From Centrapalus pauciflorus (taxonomy: Eukaryota; Streptophyta; Magnoliopsida; Asterales; Asteraceae), in the NCBI GenBank assembly GCA_020465985.1, contig JAANYP010002662.1, positions 62,001 to 126,000 of the forward strand: a stretch of 64,000 nt of DNA, written 5' to 3'. The notes under the pieces were generated by a model, which searched no databases, was not told the origin of the DNA, and saw only the letters and a program-made list of their open reading frames with translations. Shown here one piece after another: positions 1 to 10,472 of the stretch (its first letter is position 1; every line of letters begins with the position of its first letter). The position numbers were made by a program, and so were the translations under genes.

Positions 1-74
1 TGTTAATATAGATCAAGTTTTGATTATTCGATCCTGTGCCAATTTGTTTATCAAATAGATCCCCTTTCCCAACA
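1..74 (+). repeat. 5' LTR (3' end only)
   Basis: Bases 1-74 are identical to 6037-6110, the last 74 bases of the 3' LTR, and end in CCCAACA directly before a primer-binding site. The first 248 bases or so of this LTR lie upstream of the window. Confidence 0.95.
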
Positions 75-92
75 TTTGGTATCAGAGCCAGG
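75..92 (+). other. Primer-binding site (tRNA-iMet)
   Basis: TTTGGTATCAGAGCCAGG directly follows the 5' LTR. TGGTATCAGAGC is complementary to the 3' end of plant initiator methionyl-tRNA, the usual minus-strand primer of plant LTR retrotransposons. Confidence 0.93.
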
Positions 93-1585
93 TTCAAATC
101 AAACCAGAATTTCATCATTTACCATTTACTGATTCTTAGCAAATCCCGAATTACACCAGAAGGTGATTCATTGAAGAATCATCATTGATACACAGCGGCA
201 GAACATTGAATTGTTCTACAATCAACCGGCACCAATTCATCTTTTTCTTTCCCTGATTTCAATTCTAATTGAAATCAAAATTACCCCACAGTAGGCAACA
301 TAATCGAAGGCAACAAAGTCAAGGCAACGATTTTAGGGCAACGAAGTTTTACAAGAAAAACAGTAAGCCCCTATCAAGATATATACTGTAAACCCTAGAA
401 AATTCATATTTTCATACTGAATCGAAGGCAACAGAATCAGAAAGATAGAACCTGATTCGAGAAGGCACCACCGCAGAAATTCCCAACGGACTAGTGCCAC
501 CACCGTAGGAGAAAACCCACGGGCAGACCACCACCGTAGAAACACCACGGGCAGACCACCACCGTAGAAAACCCACGGACAGAACCTCCATCACAGAACT
601 ACCGCCGTAGGAGAAAAACCCACGGGCAGAAACAATATCACAGAACCATCGTGAAACCATCACTGAACCACCACCGTCGCAGAACCACCAATAGCCACCA
701 TCAAATAGAGGCAGCGATTAGGGTTCCTGTTTTGCCCCAAATCAGAAACACATCCGAGAAAGCCATAGCCACCGATTCAAAAGAATAACCGTCGATACCT
801 AAGATAGGTTACACCGATTAAAAGATTAGGGTTGCAACGATTCAACAAGAAGAGAGCCGTCGATTGATAATAGGGAAAAAGAAACACACCGGTTGAAAAT
901 AGAAGAAACGTGTTTTGATAGAAACGTTTCAAAGGCTGTGAAAAGAAACGAGGGTCCAGTAAGAAGGAGCCCAGCCGTGAATTGCATTCAAGATCCAGAA
1001 CCGGACTAAGGCAGAGAAGAAGCCAAGACCGTGGATTATATTCTGATCCAGTAAGGATCACATTCAGCCCAACAAAGAGGTTAGGTATTTATTAATACCT
1101 TATATTTAATTTTATTTAGTAGAAAATAAAATTAAATAAAAACCTTAGTTTAATTTTATTATAACGTAACTTATAATAAAATTAGGTTTCAGAAAATAAA
1201 TTATAACGTAACTTATAATTTATTGTTGGTTTTAAAATTTTATAATATATTTTATAAAGTTTTAAAATAGTAATACTTATAGAAATTTAAACGCGCGAAG
1301 TATTACTGCTCTTTGATATAAATTTTAATTTTTAGAATTTATAGTTTTTCTTTAAAATTTAATTCTGTCATTTAATTATTAATTAGTGACAAAATTTTAT
1401 TTTAGTTCATTTTTATAATACGGCCAATTATAATTGTGAATCAAATAAGAAAAACAGATAAAAAGTCAAATTAAATTTTAGACTTAAGAAATAAGCCTGA
1501 AATTTGAAACCAGAAAATTTAGACTTAAAGCCTAAATTATTGTAGAAGAATTTTATAATAGAATTTATAAAATTCCATTTTAAAC
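93..1585 (+). other. Untranslated leader of the copia element
   Basis: About 1.5 kb separates the primer site from the gag ATG, long for a copia element whose whole LTR is only 322 bp. There is no credible plus-strand ORF. The left half is C/A-rich with a degenerate tandem array (about 500-640); the right half (about 1080-1580) is very A/T-rich. It may hold packaging signals or an intron, but no splice sites were established. Confidence 0.8.
500..640 (+). repeat. Degenerate C/A-rich tandem array in leader
   Basis: A unit of roughly 30 bases of the form CCACCACCGTAG, a few A, CCCACGGGCAGA recurs about four times with small insertions. The open minus-strand frames over it are a by-product of the repeat. 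Confidence 0.75.
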
Positions 1586-4500
1586 ATGGGTGACAAATCA
1601 GGACATGATAGAAAGGAGATAGGAATAGTATCTCACTTTACCTGTCCTTTGTTAAAGACAACAAATTACACCATGTGGGCAATTAGAATGCAAGCAATAT
1701 TAGAAGCCAATGAATTGTGGGAAATGATAGAACCACAAGAAACAACTGAGGAAGATATTAAGAAGGATAAAACGGCAATCGCCTATATTTATCAAGCACT
1801 TCCAGAAGACCAGTTGTTATTTATCTCAAAATTTAAGACTGCAAAAGAAGTTTGGGATACATTAAAGACGAGACACATAGGAGTAGATCGTGTTCAGCAA
1901 GCTAGGTTACAAACACTCAAGACAGAATTTGAGATGTTAAATATGAAAGAAAATGAGACAGTAGACTCTTTCATCATGAAGATGACTAGTCTTACTAATA
2001 AGGCAGCAAGCCTAGGGTTAACATATGAAGACCCTGTACTCGTTAGAAAATTATTAAACGCAGTACCAGATAAGTTTCTACAGATAGTTGCATCTATAGA
2101 ACAATACTCAGACCTAGACACAATGAAATTAGATGAAGCTGTTGGCAGACTAAAAACTTTTGAAGAAAGACTGAAACTCAAAAGAGATAAGCATGTTGAT
2201 AGTCAAGAGAGCTTAATGTTCACACAACATGTAGGTAGAGGTCAACACTTTAGAGGACGTGGTAGAAACAGATTTAACCACTCAAGAGGAAGAGGTAATA
2301 ATAGATTCAGATCAGACAGAAAGAATCATGAAACCTCACAAAGTAATTTCAAGAAAGAATACAATAGCAACTCAAAGAAATTTACTCCTGACTTAAGTAA
2401 AGTTCAATGCTATAAATGTAAGAAGAATGGACATTATGCATCCAAATGTCCACAGATAGGTCAAAATTCAGAACAGTCACACCTGATAGAAGAAGACCTA
2501 GAACCAACATTGCTTATGGCAACCATAGAAGAACACCAACAAATTTTGTTGAATGAAGAAAATTTAGAGCCAAGCAGGTTACCAATAAACAATGAAGATA
2601 CATGGTTCTTAGATAATGGAGCTAGTAACCATATGACAGGAATTAAGAGTCATTTCAATGAATTAAATGAAAAGATTACAGGAAAAGTACGATTCGGAGA
2701 CGGATCATACATAGATATCAAAGGGAAAGGATCTATACTCTTAGAATGTAAGAATATGGAACAAAGAATAATATCACAAGTATATTATATACCGAACCTT
2801 ACTAGCAATATATTGAGTTTAGGACAACTCACAGAAAATGGATGCAGAGTAGTAATGGAAAGAAACCTACTACACTTATACGATTCAAGTAACAAAATAC
2901 TCTTGAGAGTAAAAAGATCAAAGAATCGTTTATACAAAGCAGACCTAAGATTAGGAAAGCCTGTATGCCTATTAAGCAACTTGCAAGATGAAGCATGGCT
3001 TTGGCATGCAAGATTAGGCCATTTAAACTTTAATTCTTTAAAGTCAATGGCATTAAAGAACTTAGTTCAAGGAATACCCAATATTAAGAATAAGGCAAGT
3101 ATATGTGATATATGCTTAAAAGGAAAACATATTAGAACTTCATTTCCACAACAAACCCTAGCAAGATCAGAAACACCATTAGAGTTAGTCTATGGAGATT
3201 TATGTGGTCCTATATCACCACCTACACCATCAGGAAAGAGATATATATTTTTACTAGTAGATGACTACTCAAGATATATGTGGGAATACTTTCTAAGTTC
3301 GAAAGATGAAGCACTTGAATTCTTCAAGGAATTCAAATCAAGGGTAGAGAATGAATACAGAACTAAGATAAAGATTTTCAGAACAGATAGAGGAGGAGAA
3401 TTCACTTCAGGTGATTTCTTAAAGTACTGTAAAGATAATGGCATATTAAGACAGTTAACTGCACCATACACACCACAACAGAATGGAGTTGTTGAACGTA
3501 GAAATAGAACTATACTTTCAACAACAAGATGTATGATGATATCAACAAACATGCCCCAGAATTTTTGGGCAGAAGCAGTTAGACATGCCATATATATCCT
3601 AAATTGTACACCTACTAAGTCTTTAGAAGATATTACTCCATATGAAGCCTTAAAGGGAAGGAAACCTGACCTAACACACCTTAGGATTTTTGGTTGCATA
3701 GCATATGCAAAAGTACCTTCTCAACACTTAACTAAGCTAGATGATAGAAGCAAACAAATGATATACCTTGGAACAGAACCTGGATCAAAAGCATATCGCT
3801 TATTTAATCCAGAAACAAATAAGATTTGTGTAAATAGGGATGTAAAGTTTAAAGAAGATGAAACATGGAATTGGGAGGAATACATAAAGGAAGTTGATTC
3901 AGAAAAACCTGAGTGGAGTGATTTTATTGTTGAAACCCAACAAGTCTTAGAACCAGAAATTCAACCAGAAAATACCCCTCACACTCAAGACGAAACAACC
4001 TCACCAACAAACACACCAAGATCACATTCATCAGATACAAATGATGAATCTCACACCCCTCAACAAACCAATACACCTATACATAGTCCAGATATAGCAT
4101 CATCTTCAAATTCAAGAATAGTTTGTGCACCTATAAGAAGACATAGACCTTCAGATTCAAGAATCGATCATGAACCTATAAGAGGATACAAACCTTTAAG
4201 TGATATATATGAAGAGTTATTATTAGTTGAAGATGAACCTAGAAACTACAAGGAAGCAGCACTGGATAATAAATGGATTGAAGCTATGAAGGCAGAGATT
4301 GATTCTATCACCAAGAACAATACATGGAGATTAACCACTTTACCAAGGAATCATAAAGCAATAGGCTTGAAGTGGATATTTAAGACAAAGAGAAATGCCA
4401 ATGGAGAAATAGTTAAACACAAGGCAAGATTAGTAGCGAAAGGATACATACAGGAACATGGCATAGATTTTGAAGAAGTCTTTGCACCTGTAGCCAGAAT

Positions 4501-5779
4501 TGAGACAATACGACTGATATTAGCACTGGCAGCTTACAATAAATGGGAAGTACACCATTTAGATGTAAAATCAGCATTTTTACAAGGAGACTTACAAGAG
4601 GAAGTATATGTTTCTCAACCAGAAGGTTTTATACAGCCAAGACATGAAGGCAAGGTTTATAAACTCGCTAAAGCTCTATATGGTCTTAGACAAGCACCAC
4701 GAGTATGGTACACAAAATTAGATAAGACCTTGAAAGAGTTAGATTTTAGCAAGTGTGCGTTAGAACAAGCTGTTTACACAAGAACAACCAAGTCATCAAC
4801 TCTGTTGATAGGAGTATATGTAGATGACTTGATAATCACTGGAACACCAAGACAAGAGATAGATTTATTCAAAGATCAGATGAAGGATAAGTTTGAGATG
4901 AGTGATCTCGGCTTATTAGCATATTATTTAGGAATTGAAGTTATGCAAAGTTATGGCAAGATTTCAATAAAGCAGACAGCCTATGCAAACAAGATACTTA
5001 AAGATGCAGGAATGTTAGACTGCAATGATGCGAAAATACCTATGGAACCAGGACTCAAATTGACAAACCTTACAGAAGGAACTTATGTAGATGCTACAGA
5101 ATATCGAAGCATAATTGGATGTTTACGATATTTACTACATACTAGACCCGACTTAAGTTACTCAGTTGGATTACTTAGTCGTTTTATGCAAGAACCTCAA
5201 GAACAACATATGAAAGCTATCAAGCAAATTTTAAGGTACATCAAAGGAACTAAAGATTTCGGAATATCTTATGAATACAAAGGAGGAAACAATATAGAAG
5301 GTTATAGTGACAGCAGTTATGGTATTAATACGCAAGAAGGAAAAGGAACAACAGGAATAGTTTTTTATTATGGAAACTCACCAATTAGCTGGAGTACACA
5401 GAAACAAGGAACAGTAGCTTTATCATCATGTGAGTCAGAGTTTATTGCAGCAACAGCAGCAGCAACTCAAGCAATATGGTTAAAGAGATTACTGAGCAAA
5501 ATTACAAATACTGAAGAACAGAAGATCAAGATTTATGTTGATAACAAGTCAGCAATAGCCTTAATGAAGAACCCAGTATTTCATGGAAGAAGCAAGCACA
5601 TTGATACGAAGTACCACTTCATCAGAGAATGTGTTGAAAGAGAAGATTTGATAGTCGAGCACATCAACGGAGAAAAACAAAGAGCTGACATACTTACAAA
5701 AGCACTACCAAGAATCAAGTTCGTCACAATGAGACAACTACTTGGAGTTGAAGACTTATCAAGCAACAATCAAGATTAA
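1586..5779 (+). CDS. Copia gag-pol polyprotein, intact (1397 aa)
   Basis: This polyprotein encodes everything needed for copia replication in cytoplasmic particles. Domains in order: a UBN2-type Gag from residue 1 to about 260; a CCHC zinc knuckle CYKCKKNGHYASKCP near 275-290; an aspartic protease with WFLDNGASNHMTG near 340 (DNGA in place of the more usual DSGA); a GAG-pre-integrase HARLGH segment near 475; the integrase core with YGDLCGP, TDRGGEF and the Glu of NGVVERRN; reverse transcriptase from about 890 with YVDDLIITG intact; and an RNase H ending with ALSSCESEF and KHIDTKYHF. The start is ATGGGTGAC at 1586, the first in-frame ATG. The stop lies directly against the polypurine tract, as is usual. 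All catalytic motifs looked for are present, so this copy could be autonomous. Confidence 0.95.
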   Translation: MGDKSGHDRKEIGIVSHFTCPLLKTTNYTMWAIRMQAILEANELWEMIEPQETTEEDIKKDKTAIAYIYQALPEDQLLFISKFKTAKEVWDTLKTRHIGVDRVQQARLQTLKTEFEMLNMKENETVDSFIMKMTSLTNKAASLGLTYEDPVLVRKLLNAVPDKFLQIVASIEQYSDLDTMKLDEAVGRLKTFEERLKLKRDKHVDSQESLMFTQHVGRGQHFRGRGRNRFNHSRGRGNNRFRSDRKNHETSQSNFKKEYNSNSKKFTPDLSKVQCYKCKKNGHYASKCPQIGQNSEQSHLIEEDLEPTLLMATIEEHQQILLNEENLEPSRLPINNEDTWFLDNGASNHMTGIKSHFNELNEKITGKVRFGDGSYIDIKGKGSILLECKNMEQRIISQVYYIPNLTSNILSLGQLTENGCRVVMERNLLHLYDSSNKILLRVKRSKNRLYKADLRLGKPVCLLSNLQDEAWLWHARLGHLNFNSLKSMALKNLVQGIPNIKNKASICDICLKGKHIRTSFPQQTLARSETPLELVYGDLCGPISPPTPSGKRYIFLLVDDYSRYMWEYFLSSKDEALEFFKEFKSRVENEYRTKIKIFRTDRGGEFTSGDFLKYCKDNGILRQLTAPYTPQQNGVVERRNRTILSTTRCMMISTNMPQNFWAEAVRHAIYILNCTPTKSLEDITPYEALKGRKPDLTHLRIFGCIAYAKVPSQHLTKLDDRSKQMIYLGTEPGSKAYRLFNPETNKICVNRDVKFKEDETWNWEEYIKEVDSEKPEWSDFIVETQQVLEPEIQPENTPHTQDETTSPTNTPRSHSSDTNDESHTPQQTNTPIHSPDIASSSNSRIVCAPIRRHRPSDSRIDHEPIRGYKPLSDIYEELLLVEDEPRNYKEAALDNKWIEAMKAEIDSITKNNTWRLTTLPRNHKAIGLKWIFKTKRNANGEIVKHKARLVAKGYIQEHGIDFEEVFAPVARIETIRLILALAAYNKWEVHHLDVKSAFLQGDLQEEVYVSQPEGFIQPRHEGKVYKLAKALYGLRQAPRVWYTKLDKTLKELDFSKCALEQAVYTRTTKSSTLLIGVYVDDLIITGTPRQEIDLFKDQMKDKFEMSDLGLLAYYLGIEVMQSYGKISIKQTAYANKILKDAGMLDCNDAKIPMEPGLKLTNLTEGTYVDATEYRSIIGCLRYLLHTRPDLSYSVGLLSRFMQEPQEQHMKAIKQILRYIKGTKDFGISYEYKGGNNIEGYSDSSYGINTQEGKGTTGIVFYYGNSPISWSTQKQGTVALSSCESEFIAATAAATQAIWLKRLLSKITNTEEQKIKIYVDNKSAIALMKNPVFHGRSKHIDTKYHFIRECVEREDLIVEHINGEKQRADILTKALPRIKFVTMRQLLGVEDLSSNNQD

Positions 5780-5788
5780 GGGGGAGAA
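5778..5788 (+). other. Polypurine tract
   Basis: AAGGGGGAGAA overlaps the gag-pol stop and abuts the TG that opens the 3' LTR, the expected site of plus-strand priming. Confidence 0.9.
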
Positions 5789-6110
5789 TGATAGATTAAT
5801 CATGATTGTTAAGTTAATTATGTAATTTAGATTAGTTGATGTATGATTATTGTAATTAATGGAAATATAGGGACTAGAATAGTCAAATAGATAAACCGAA
5901 AGGGTGTGTCTCTTGATGAAAAGACACAACCATTCGAATAGGTACCATGAAAGGTTGCGTCCTTTCAAACGCACCTTTTAGTAGTTTATAAATAGGTTCC
6001 ATAATCAAACTTGTAAATGTGTGAATTCGATGATTATGTTAATATAGATCAAGTTTTGATTATTCGATCCTGTGCCAATTTGTTTATCAAATAGATCCCC
6101 TTTCCCAACA
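5789..6110 (+). repeat. 3' LTR of the copia element (322 bp)
   Basis: It begins TGATAGATT after the polypurine tract and ends CCCAACA. Between 5900 and 5980, related segments GGGTGTGTCT, AGACACAACC, GGTTGCGTCC and ACGCACC alternate in orientation and could fold into two neighbouring hairpins in the transcript. Confidence 0.93.
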
Positions 6111-7096
6111 ATCGCAATTGAAATCATCCAAAAATGAAGAACAAGTAATTAATTTGGTTTCTGATCTATTGCAAAGCTTTGTTCTTGATTTTCTTGTTAC
6201 TCTTCAGTGAATTTTAATGTTTTCGGTTAGTTGATCGTTGAGTTTGAGTTCCCTTCTAATACTTCAGTCCAACAAAGTCAGTGGTATGACGATTTGATTA
6301 GCTGAGGAAGGTCCAAAATCAAACCTCACTGATCCTAAAACCAAAAAATTGAAAAACTTAGAATCAAGAATCAGACCGAAGTGTACCGGTTTTGTTTGGG
6401 TTTGGTCCCATTTTTTCTGATTTTTAAAAAGAAAAAAATGCAAAACCGAACCGGACTAAACCCAAAACCGATTTATTTGAATATTGGGACAGAGTACGTG
6501 TTTCACTGGTTTGGACAGTTGAATGTTCGTCCTTATAAGCAAGGGTAAAGGTAGTATTCACCGTTCTCAATATCCATCTTTCTAACCACATCCATATCAG
6601 CTTTTCTTTCTTCATCCTTTCCATTTTTTTTTTTGGAAATAACCATCTTTCTATCGAATAATCATTATTTTATAAACTTTTTGAGAGAGATAGAGAGGGA
6701 GGAAGAGAGAGAAGGGGAGCCGTTTCGAGATGGGGAGGGCAACAGAGGGGCTGTTTCGGGGTCGAGATCTCCAGAGTGTTGTTCCCGTCGGGGCTGTGAC
6801 ATCCCGCTTCGGTTTTGGGATGAGTAATAACCACACTTAATAAAATCATTTAAAATGGAACTCATAGTTACATTGAAATGTAAACAAACGTGGGAGCTGG
6901 AGTGTGCAAACTGCAAAAGTCATCTCGAACTGTAATTTAGTTGACACGAATTCAAGGTCGCTTCGACTTATTTGAATCATCGACTCGAATAATGGTATAT
7001 GAGTTGCAATTTTGTAAATCAAACGTATAATTATGTGCTTTATCGCCATAAAAAGTGATGGTGTATGACTAGAGTTACAATTTAAACAAGTAAGAA
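6111..7096. other. Flank between copia element and PPR gene
   Basis: No convincing coding sequence. There is a purine-rich GAGAG stretch near 6680-6720 and a segment near 6360-6480 rich in ACCGGTTTTG and AAACCGAACC words. From about 6840 to 7096 it is probably the 3' untranslated region of the minus-strand PPR gene. TGTGACATCCC near 6797 looks like an LTR start, but no matching LTR could be traced. Confidence 0.5.
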
Positions 7097-9424
7097 CTAC
7101 CAGAAATCGCCACAAGAACATACCCCTGATTTGAAGTGATGAAATCGATTTGCATCTCGAACCACGATTTCACGCCCGGTGACCAGCGAAACATGTTTTG
7201 CAAACTCATGGCAATCGTTGCAGGCACGCAGATTCTTGAAGATCGTGATCGGAGATCCTTTAGCCACCGAAATAAGACCATACGCAATTGCTAGTCTCTC
7301 GCTGTGGTCAAGAAGTTGATCCTTACGTTCGGGCAAAATACGTGAATCATCATCGTCGTCCGTTAGCATGAGGTCCTGATGATTGTTTTTGAAGTACTCG
7401 AACTCTTTAAGTTTCGAGTAAATCTCACTTGCCTGTGGATGATGTCTATCACCCACAACGAAACGATGCACTTTGCCTTTAACACTCATCCAACTGCAAC
7501 TGACCTCTTTCCGTAACTTCCTTTCGGCCATCATTTTCCTAACGAGACCCGCTTCTTCCCAATTTCCAGTCCAAGCATGCAAGTTGAACATGAGTATGTA
7601 AGCCGCTGTGTCGTGTGGATCAAGTCGTAGGAGGTTTTGGGCTGCTATTTTTCCCAGTTTGTAGTTTTTATGAATCGAGCAGCCCCCTAATAAACACTTC
7701 CAACTCATTGCATCAGGTTCAAACGGCATGTTATTTATCGTCTCAAGCGCGTCCTCTAATAATCCGGCACGGGCGTATACATCAATCATGCAGTTGTAGT
7801 GATGAATACTTGGTTCGACGCCGTATGCACTACTCATGTTATCAAGGCACTCTTTAGCTTCTTTCACAAAACCGCAATAGTTATAAGCAGTTAAAACAGC
7901 TACAAACGTTACGGCATTTGGTCGCACGTCAAAAGAGAGCATTCTTTTAAAAAGGCGTAGAGCCTCGAGAGCATTACCATGGTACGCACATCCAGCGATT
8001 ATAGCCGTCCAAGTCACGTTATCCGGTTTCTCAATAGAGTCAAATACTTGACGAGCATAGTCTAGTCTGCCACATTTCGCATACATCGTAATCATGGCAC
8101 TTTCCCCGTATAGATATGAAACAAGACCTCGCTTTATAGCATCACCGTGAGCTTGAGCACCGAAATTGATATCAGCAACTGCAGAACAAGCTTGAAAGAT
8201 GCTAGTGTAAATGAACGAATTCAGCTCTGCGTCGATACTTTTCAAAAACTCGAAAATTTTCAGGCATTCATTAAATTCACCAGCTTGAGAGTAACCGGTG
8301 ATCAGTGCACTCCAAGAAAAATCATTAGGTTCGGATATCTTGTCAAACGCTCGACGAGCTGATTCAATACTCCCACATTTCACATAATAGTCCACAAGGG
8401 GAGTTCCAACCGAAACTTCGTCTGCCACCCCAAGTTTCAAAACGTAGCCATGAATTTGTTTCCCTATTTCCCGATTCTCTAACGAAGCACATGCCTTTAA
8501 GGTGATTGAGAAGACGTATTCGTCCAACGGAACAGCTTCTTTTAACATTACAAGAAACAAATTTAAAACTTCTGATGTCTTCTCTATCTGCATGTAACCA
8601 ACCATCAAAGCAGTCCATGCTACAACGTTCTTCTCGTCCATTCGATCCAAAACTAGTTCAGCATTTTCTAAAGATCCACACTTTGCATACATGTTTAATA
8701 TTGCCGTGTCGAGTTTCACGTTGTGAGTGATTCCGTTCTTGATAGCATGAGAATGCATCTGTTTACCAACTTCTAAGCTCGACGACTCTCCTAAAGATCG
8801 TAAAACACTGATATAAATTGTGAAATCGGGTTTGATCCCTTCCATACGTGAAAACAATTTTACAGCTTTATGAATGAATCCTGCTTTTGCATATGCAGAA
8901 ATAAGTAAGCCCCATGAAGCCAAATTTCTCTCAGACATTTCATCGAACAGCTTGTGTGCGTCCAAGAAACTTCCACATTCACAATACATTTCCAAAGCAG
9001 AATTCATGATCGAAACAGGCGGTGTTCCAAGGAATCTACGCATATGATCATGAACGAATTTTCCAATTGACAGACGTTTTATATCAGCACACATTTCAAG
9101 CAAACATTCATACGAATAAAGGGTTAGCGATACACCATACTTATCCATTTCTTTAACGAAATCTAATGCTTCATCGATCTTTCCTTGTTTCGATAGCGAA
9201 ACCAAATGGACGTTTTCGATACGACCGAGTTGTGTTAGCTGGGGTGGTTTTGGTGTTGAAACATTTGATTTTAGATATACCTTCGAAGGGATTTGGGCGA
9301 AATTCGCAGTTCTTATTAACGATGTTTTTCCTGGAGGAGTTGCCGGTGGCCCCGTCGGCGCCGGAATAGCAGCCATGGATGCAACGTGACCGGAAAATGA
9401 TTGCTGGTTTACTAATGCAGCCAC
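7097..9424 (-). CDS. RARE1: PPR-DYW RNA editing factor, RARE1-like (775 aa)
   Basis: This encodes an organelle RNA-binding protein that selects a C for C-to-U editing. The N-terminus of about 70 residues is rich in Ser, Thr, Ala and Pro and acid-poor, fitting a plastid transit peptide. A long run of PLS-type PPR repeats follows (motifs such as NMYAKCGSLENAE and SWSALITGYSQAG), then E/E+ regions and a C-terminal DYW deaminase. The zinc/catalytic signature is HSE at 707-709 and CNDC at 735-738, with a second cluster HH 762-763 and CSC 769-771. The last three residues are DFW where the family normally has DYW. The C-terminal block (FKNLRACNDCHEFAKHVSL) and whole-length architecture recall Arabidopsis At5g13270/RARE1, needed for editing of plastid accD. 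That orthology is a recollection and was not searched. The gene has no intron, no frameshift and is full length. Confidence 0.85.
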   Translation of the reverse strand: MAALVNQQSFSGHVASMAAIPAPTGPPATPPGKTSLIRTANFAQIPSKVYLKSNVSTPKPPQLTQLGRIENVHLVSLSKQGKIDEALDFVKEMDKYGVSLTLYSYECLLEMCADIKRLSIGKFVHDHMRRFLGTPPVSIMNSALEMYCECGSFLDAHKLFDEMSERNLASWGLLISAYAKAGFIHKAVKLFSRMEGIKPDFTIYISVLRSLGESSSLEVGKQMHSHAIKNGITHNVKLDTAILNMYAKCGSLENAELVLDRMDEKNVVAWTALMVGYMQIEKTSEVLNLFLVMLKEAVPLDEYVFSITLKACASLENREIGKQIHGYVLKLGVADEVSVGTPLVDYYVKCGSIESARRAFDKISEPNDFSWSALITGYSQAGEFNECLKIFEFLKSIDAELNSFIYTSIFQACSAVADINFGAQAHGDAIKRGLVSYLYGESAMITMYAKCGRLDYARQVFDSIEKPDNVTWTAIIAGCAYHGNALEALRLFKRMLSFDVRPNAVTFVAVLTAYNYCGFVKEAKECLDNMSSAYGVEPSIHHYNCMIDVYARAGLLEDALETINNMPFEPDAMSWKCLLGGCSIHKNYKLGKIAAQNLLRLDPHDTAAYILMFNLHAWTGNWEEAGLVRKMMAERKLRKEVSCSWMSVKGKVHRFVVGDRHHPQASEIYSKLKEFEYFKNNHQDLMLTDDDDDSRILPERKDQLLDHSERLAIAYGLISVAKGSPITIFKNLRACNDCHEFAKHVSLVTGREIVVRDANRFHHFKSGVCSCGDFW

Positions 9425-9504
9425 AATCGCTTGCTGTCCGTATGAAACGATGACGTTTCTTACCTCTCCTTCCGGAAAGGGAATTAATCATGTTTGTTTT
9501 TTTA

Positions 9505-9690
9505 GGATATGTTTGGTACACAGAATGTAAACGCAGAGAAATGATAACCGAGAATGAAATTGCTGAAAAATGGAATTCGTCCGGAAAAAGATAATTGATT
9601 CACATGTTTGGTATAACAGAGAATTCAGTAGAGAATTGTAACAGGGAAACAATTCTCTTGTTTGGTAAACAGAGAATTCAACAGAGTTCA
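9505..9690. repeat. Minisatellite-like GTTTGGTAAACAGAGAATT repeats upstream of PPR gene
   Basis: Three imperfect copies of a GTTTGGTA(T/C/A)ACAGAGAAT word occur near 9510, 9605 and 9660 in the presumed promoter side of the PPR gene. It may be a small MITE or local tandem decay; terminal inverted repeats were not established. Confidence 0.5.
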
Positions 9691-9991
9691 ATGATTAAAC
9701 ATTTTATTATTTGCAATCATAATTATTTTATAAAATATTTTAATTCAAACCCAAAATAATAATTTGTAATAATTAAACATTTTATTGATAAAACTGATAA
9801 TTCATGTTTTCAGAAATTCAATCACATATAATCACAATCAATATGAACAATTAACAAGAACATAATTTGTCGAATGCTTTATTAAAAGAAAGAATATTAC
9901 ATTGAGTTCATGGACTTGACTTGCAAGCAATCCTTCTGATCCGTATGTTCAACTGTTTAAAATTCTATATTTGAACAGTACACTACACCAC

Positions 9992-10036
<45 letters not shown>

Positions 10037-10211
10037 ATATACACACACATACATACAATACACAAGTATTGTATATTTACAAATTCAACCCCTACACTTA
10101 TACTATATAATTGTTTTCCATCTCTCTTTAATATTTATTCCTAACAATCTCTCCTTTAGAGATGAAAACACTTATTACAAGTAAAACTAATTTCAACTCT
10201 ACAAATAATGT
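9691..10211. other. Non-coding region before solo LTR
   Basis: A/T-rich, no coding potential seen apart from the microsatellite. A CAACAATCT-CTTTAGAGATGAAA segment near 10143-10166 recurs in similar form just after the solo LTR (12861-12884), so the ancestral site held two partial copies about 80 bp apart. Confidence 0.5.
9992..10062. repeat. Compound microsatellite (TA)n(TG)n with inverted (CA)n
   Basis: (TA) from 9992 to about 10014, then (TG) to about 10036, TATATA, then ACACACAC. The TG and CA arms are mutually complementary, making a hairpin-prone tract. Confidence 0.9.
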
Positions 10212-10379
10212 ACCCATGTAACATCCTCAAATTTGATATAATAATTAAACTACTAATTATACACTCAACTAATGAATTGAGTGATTTATTTATGTTAATT
10301 GATACATAAATATTTAAATTTTTATCATTTAAGAGAATATATGTTAATGTTAAATTATAAACTTATAAAGAGGTAAACT

Positions 10380-10383
<4 letters not shown>

Positions 10384-10469
<86 letters not shown>
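10384..10469. repeat. (AT)n microsatellite inside solo LTR A
   Basis: About 43 AT units. The equivalent place in the reverse copy (near 19300-19320) has only a short CTATACATATATTCG stretch, so this is an expansion of a TATA-like element in the LTR. Confidence 0.92.

Positions 10470-10472
<3 letters not shown>

Larger units (their letters stand above)
1..6110 (+). mobile_element. Ty1/copia LTR retrotransposon, nearly complete
   Basis: The order is partial 5' LTR, tRNA-Met primer site, 1.5 kb leader, one long gag-pol ORF, polypurine tract and full 3' LTR. The 74 bases of 5' LTR inside the window are identical to the end of the 3' LTR, and the polyprotein has no stop or frameshift, so insertion looks recent. 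The polyprotein order (integrase before reverse transcriptase) defines copia. The RT segment around LYGLRQAPRVWY suggests an Ivana/Oryco-like lineage, which is recalled family resemblance and not tested. The left end and left target duplication lie outside the window; the right flank begins ATCGC. Confidence 0.93.

Noticed and set aside
333..1061. Open frames on the minus strand in the copia leader
   Set aside because: They arise from the C/A-rich array and have low-complexity, unrelated translations with no domain; antisense to an active element.
2620..2650. DNGA instead of DSGA as a protease-killing change in the intact copia
   Set aside because: Asn at this place is, as I recall, normal in related plant copia lineages, and the rest of the polyprotein is intact.
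6633..6836. Glu/Arg-rich frame near the PPR gene 3' side
   Set aside because: Translation of a GAGAG purine stretch; no start context or domain.
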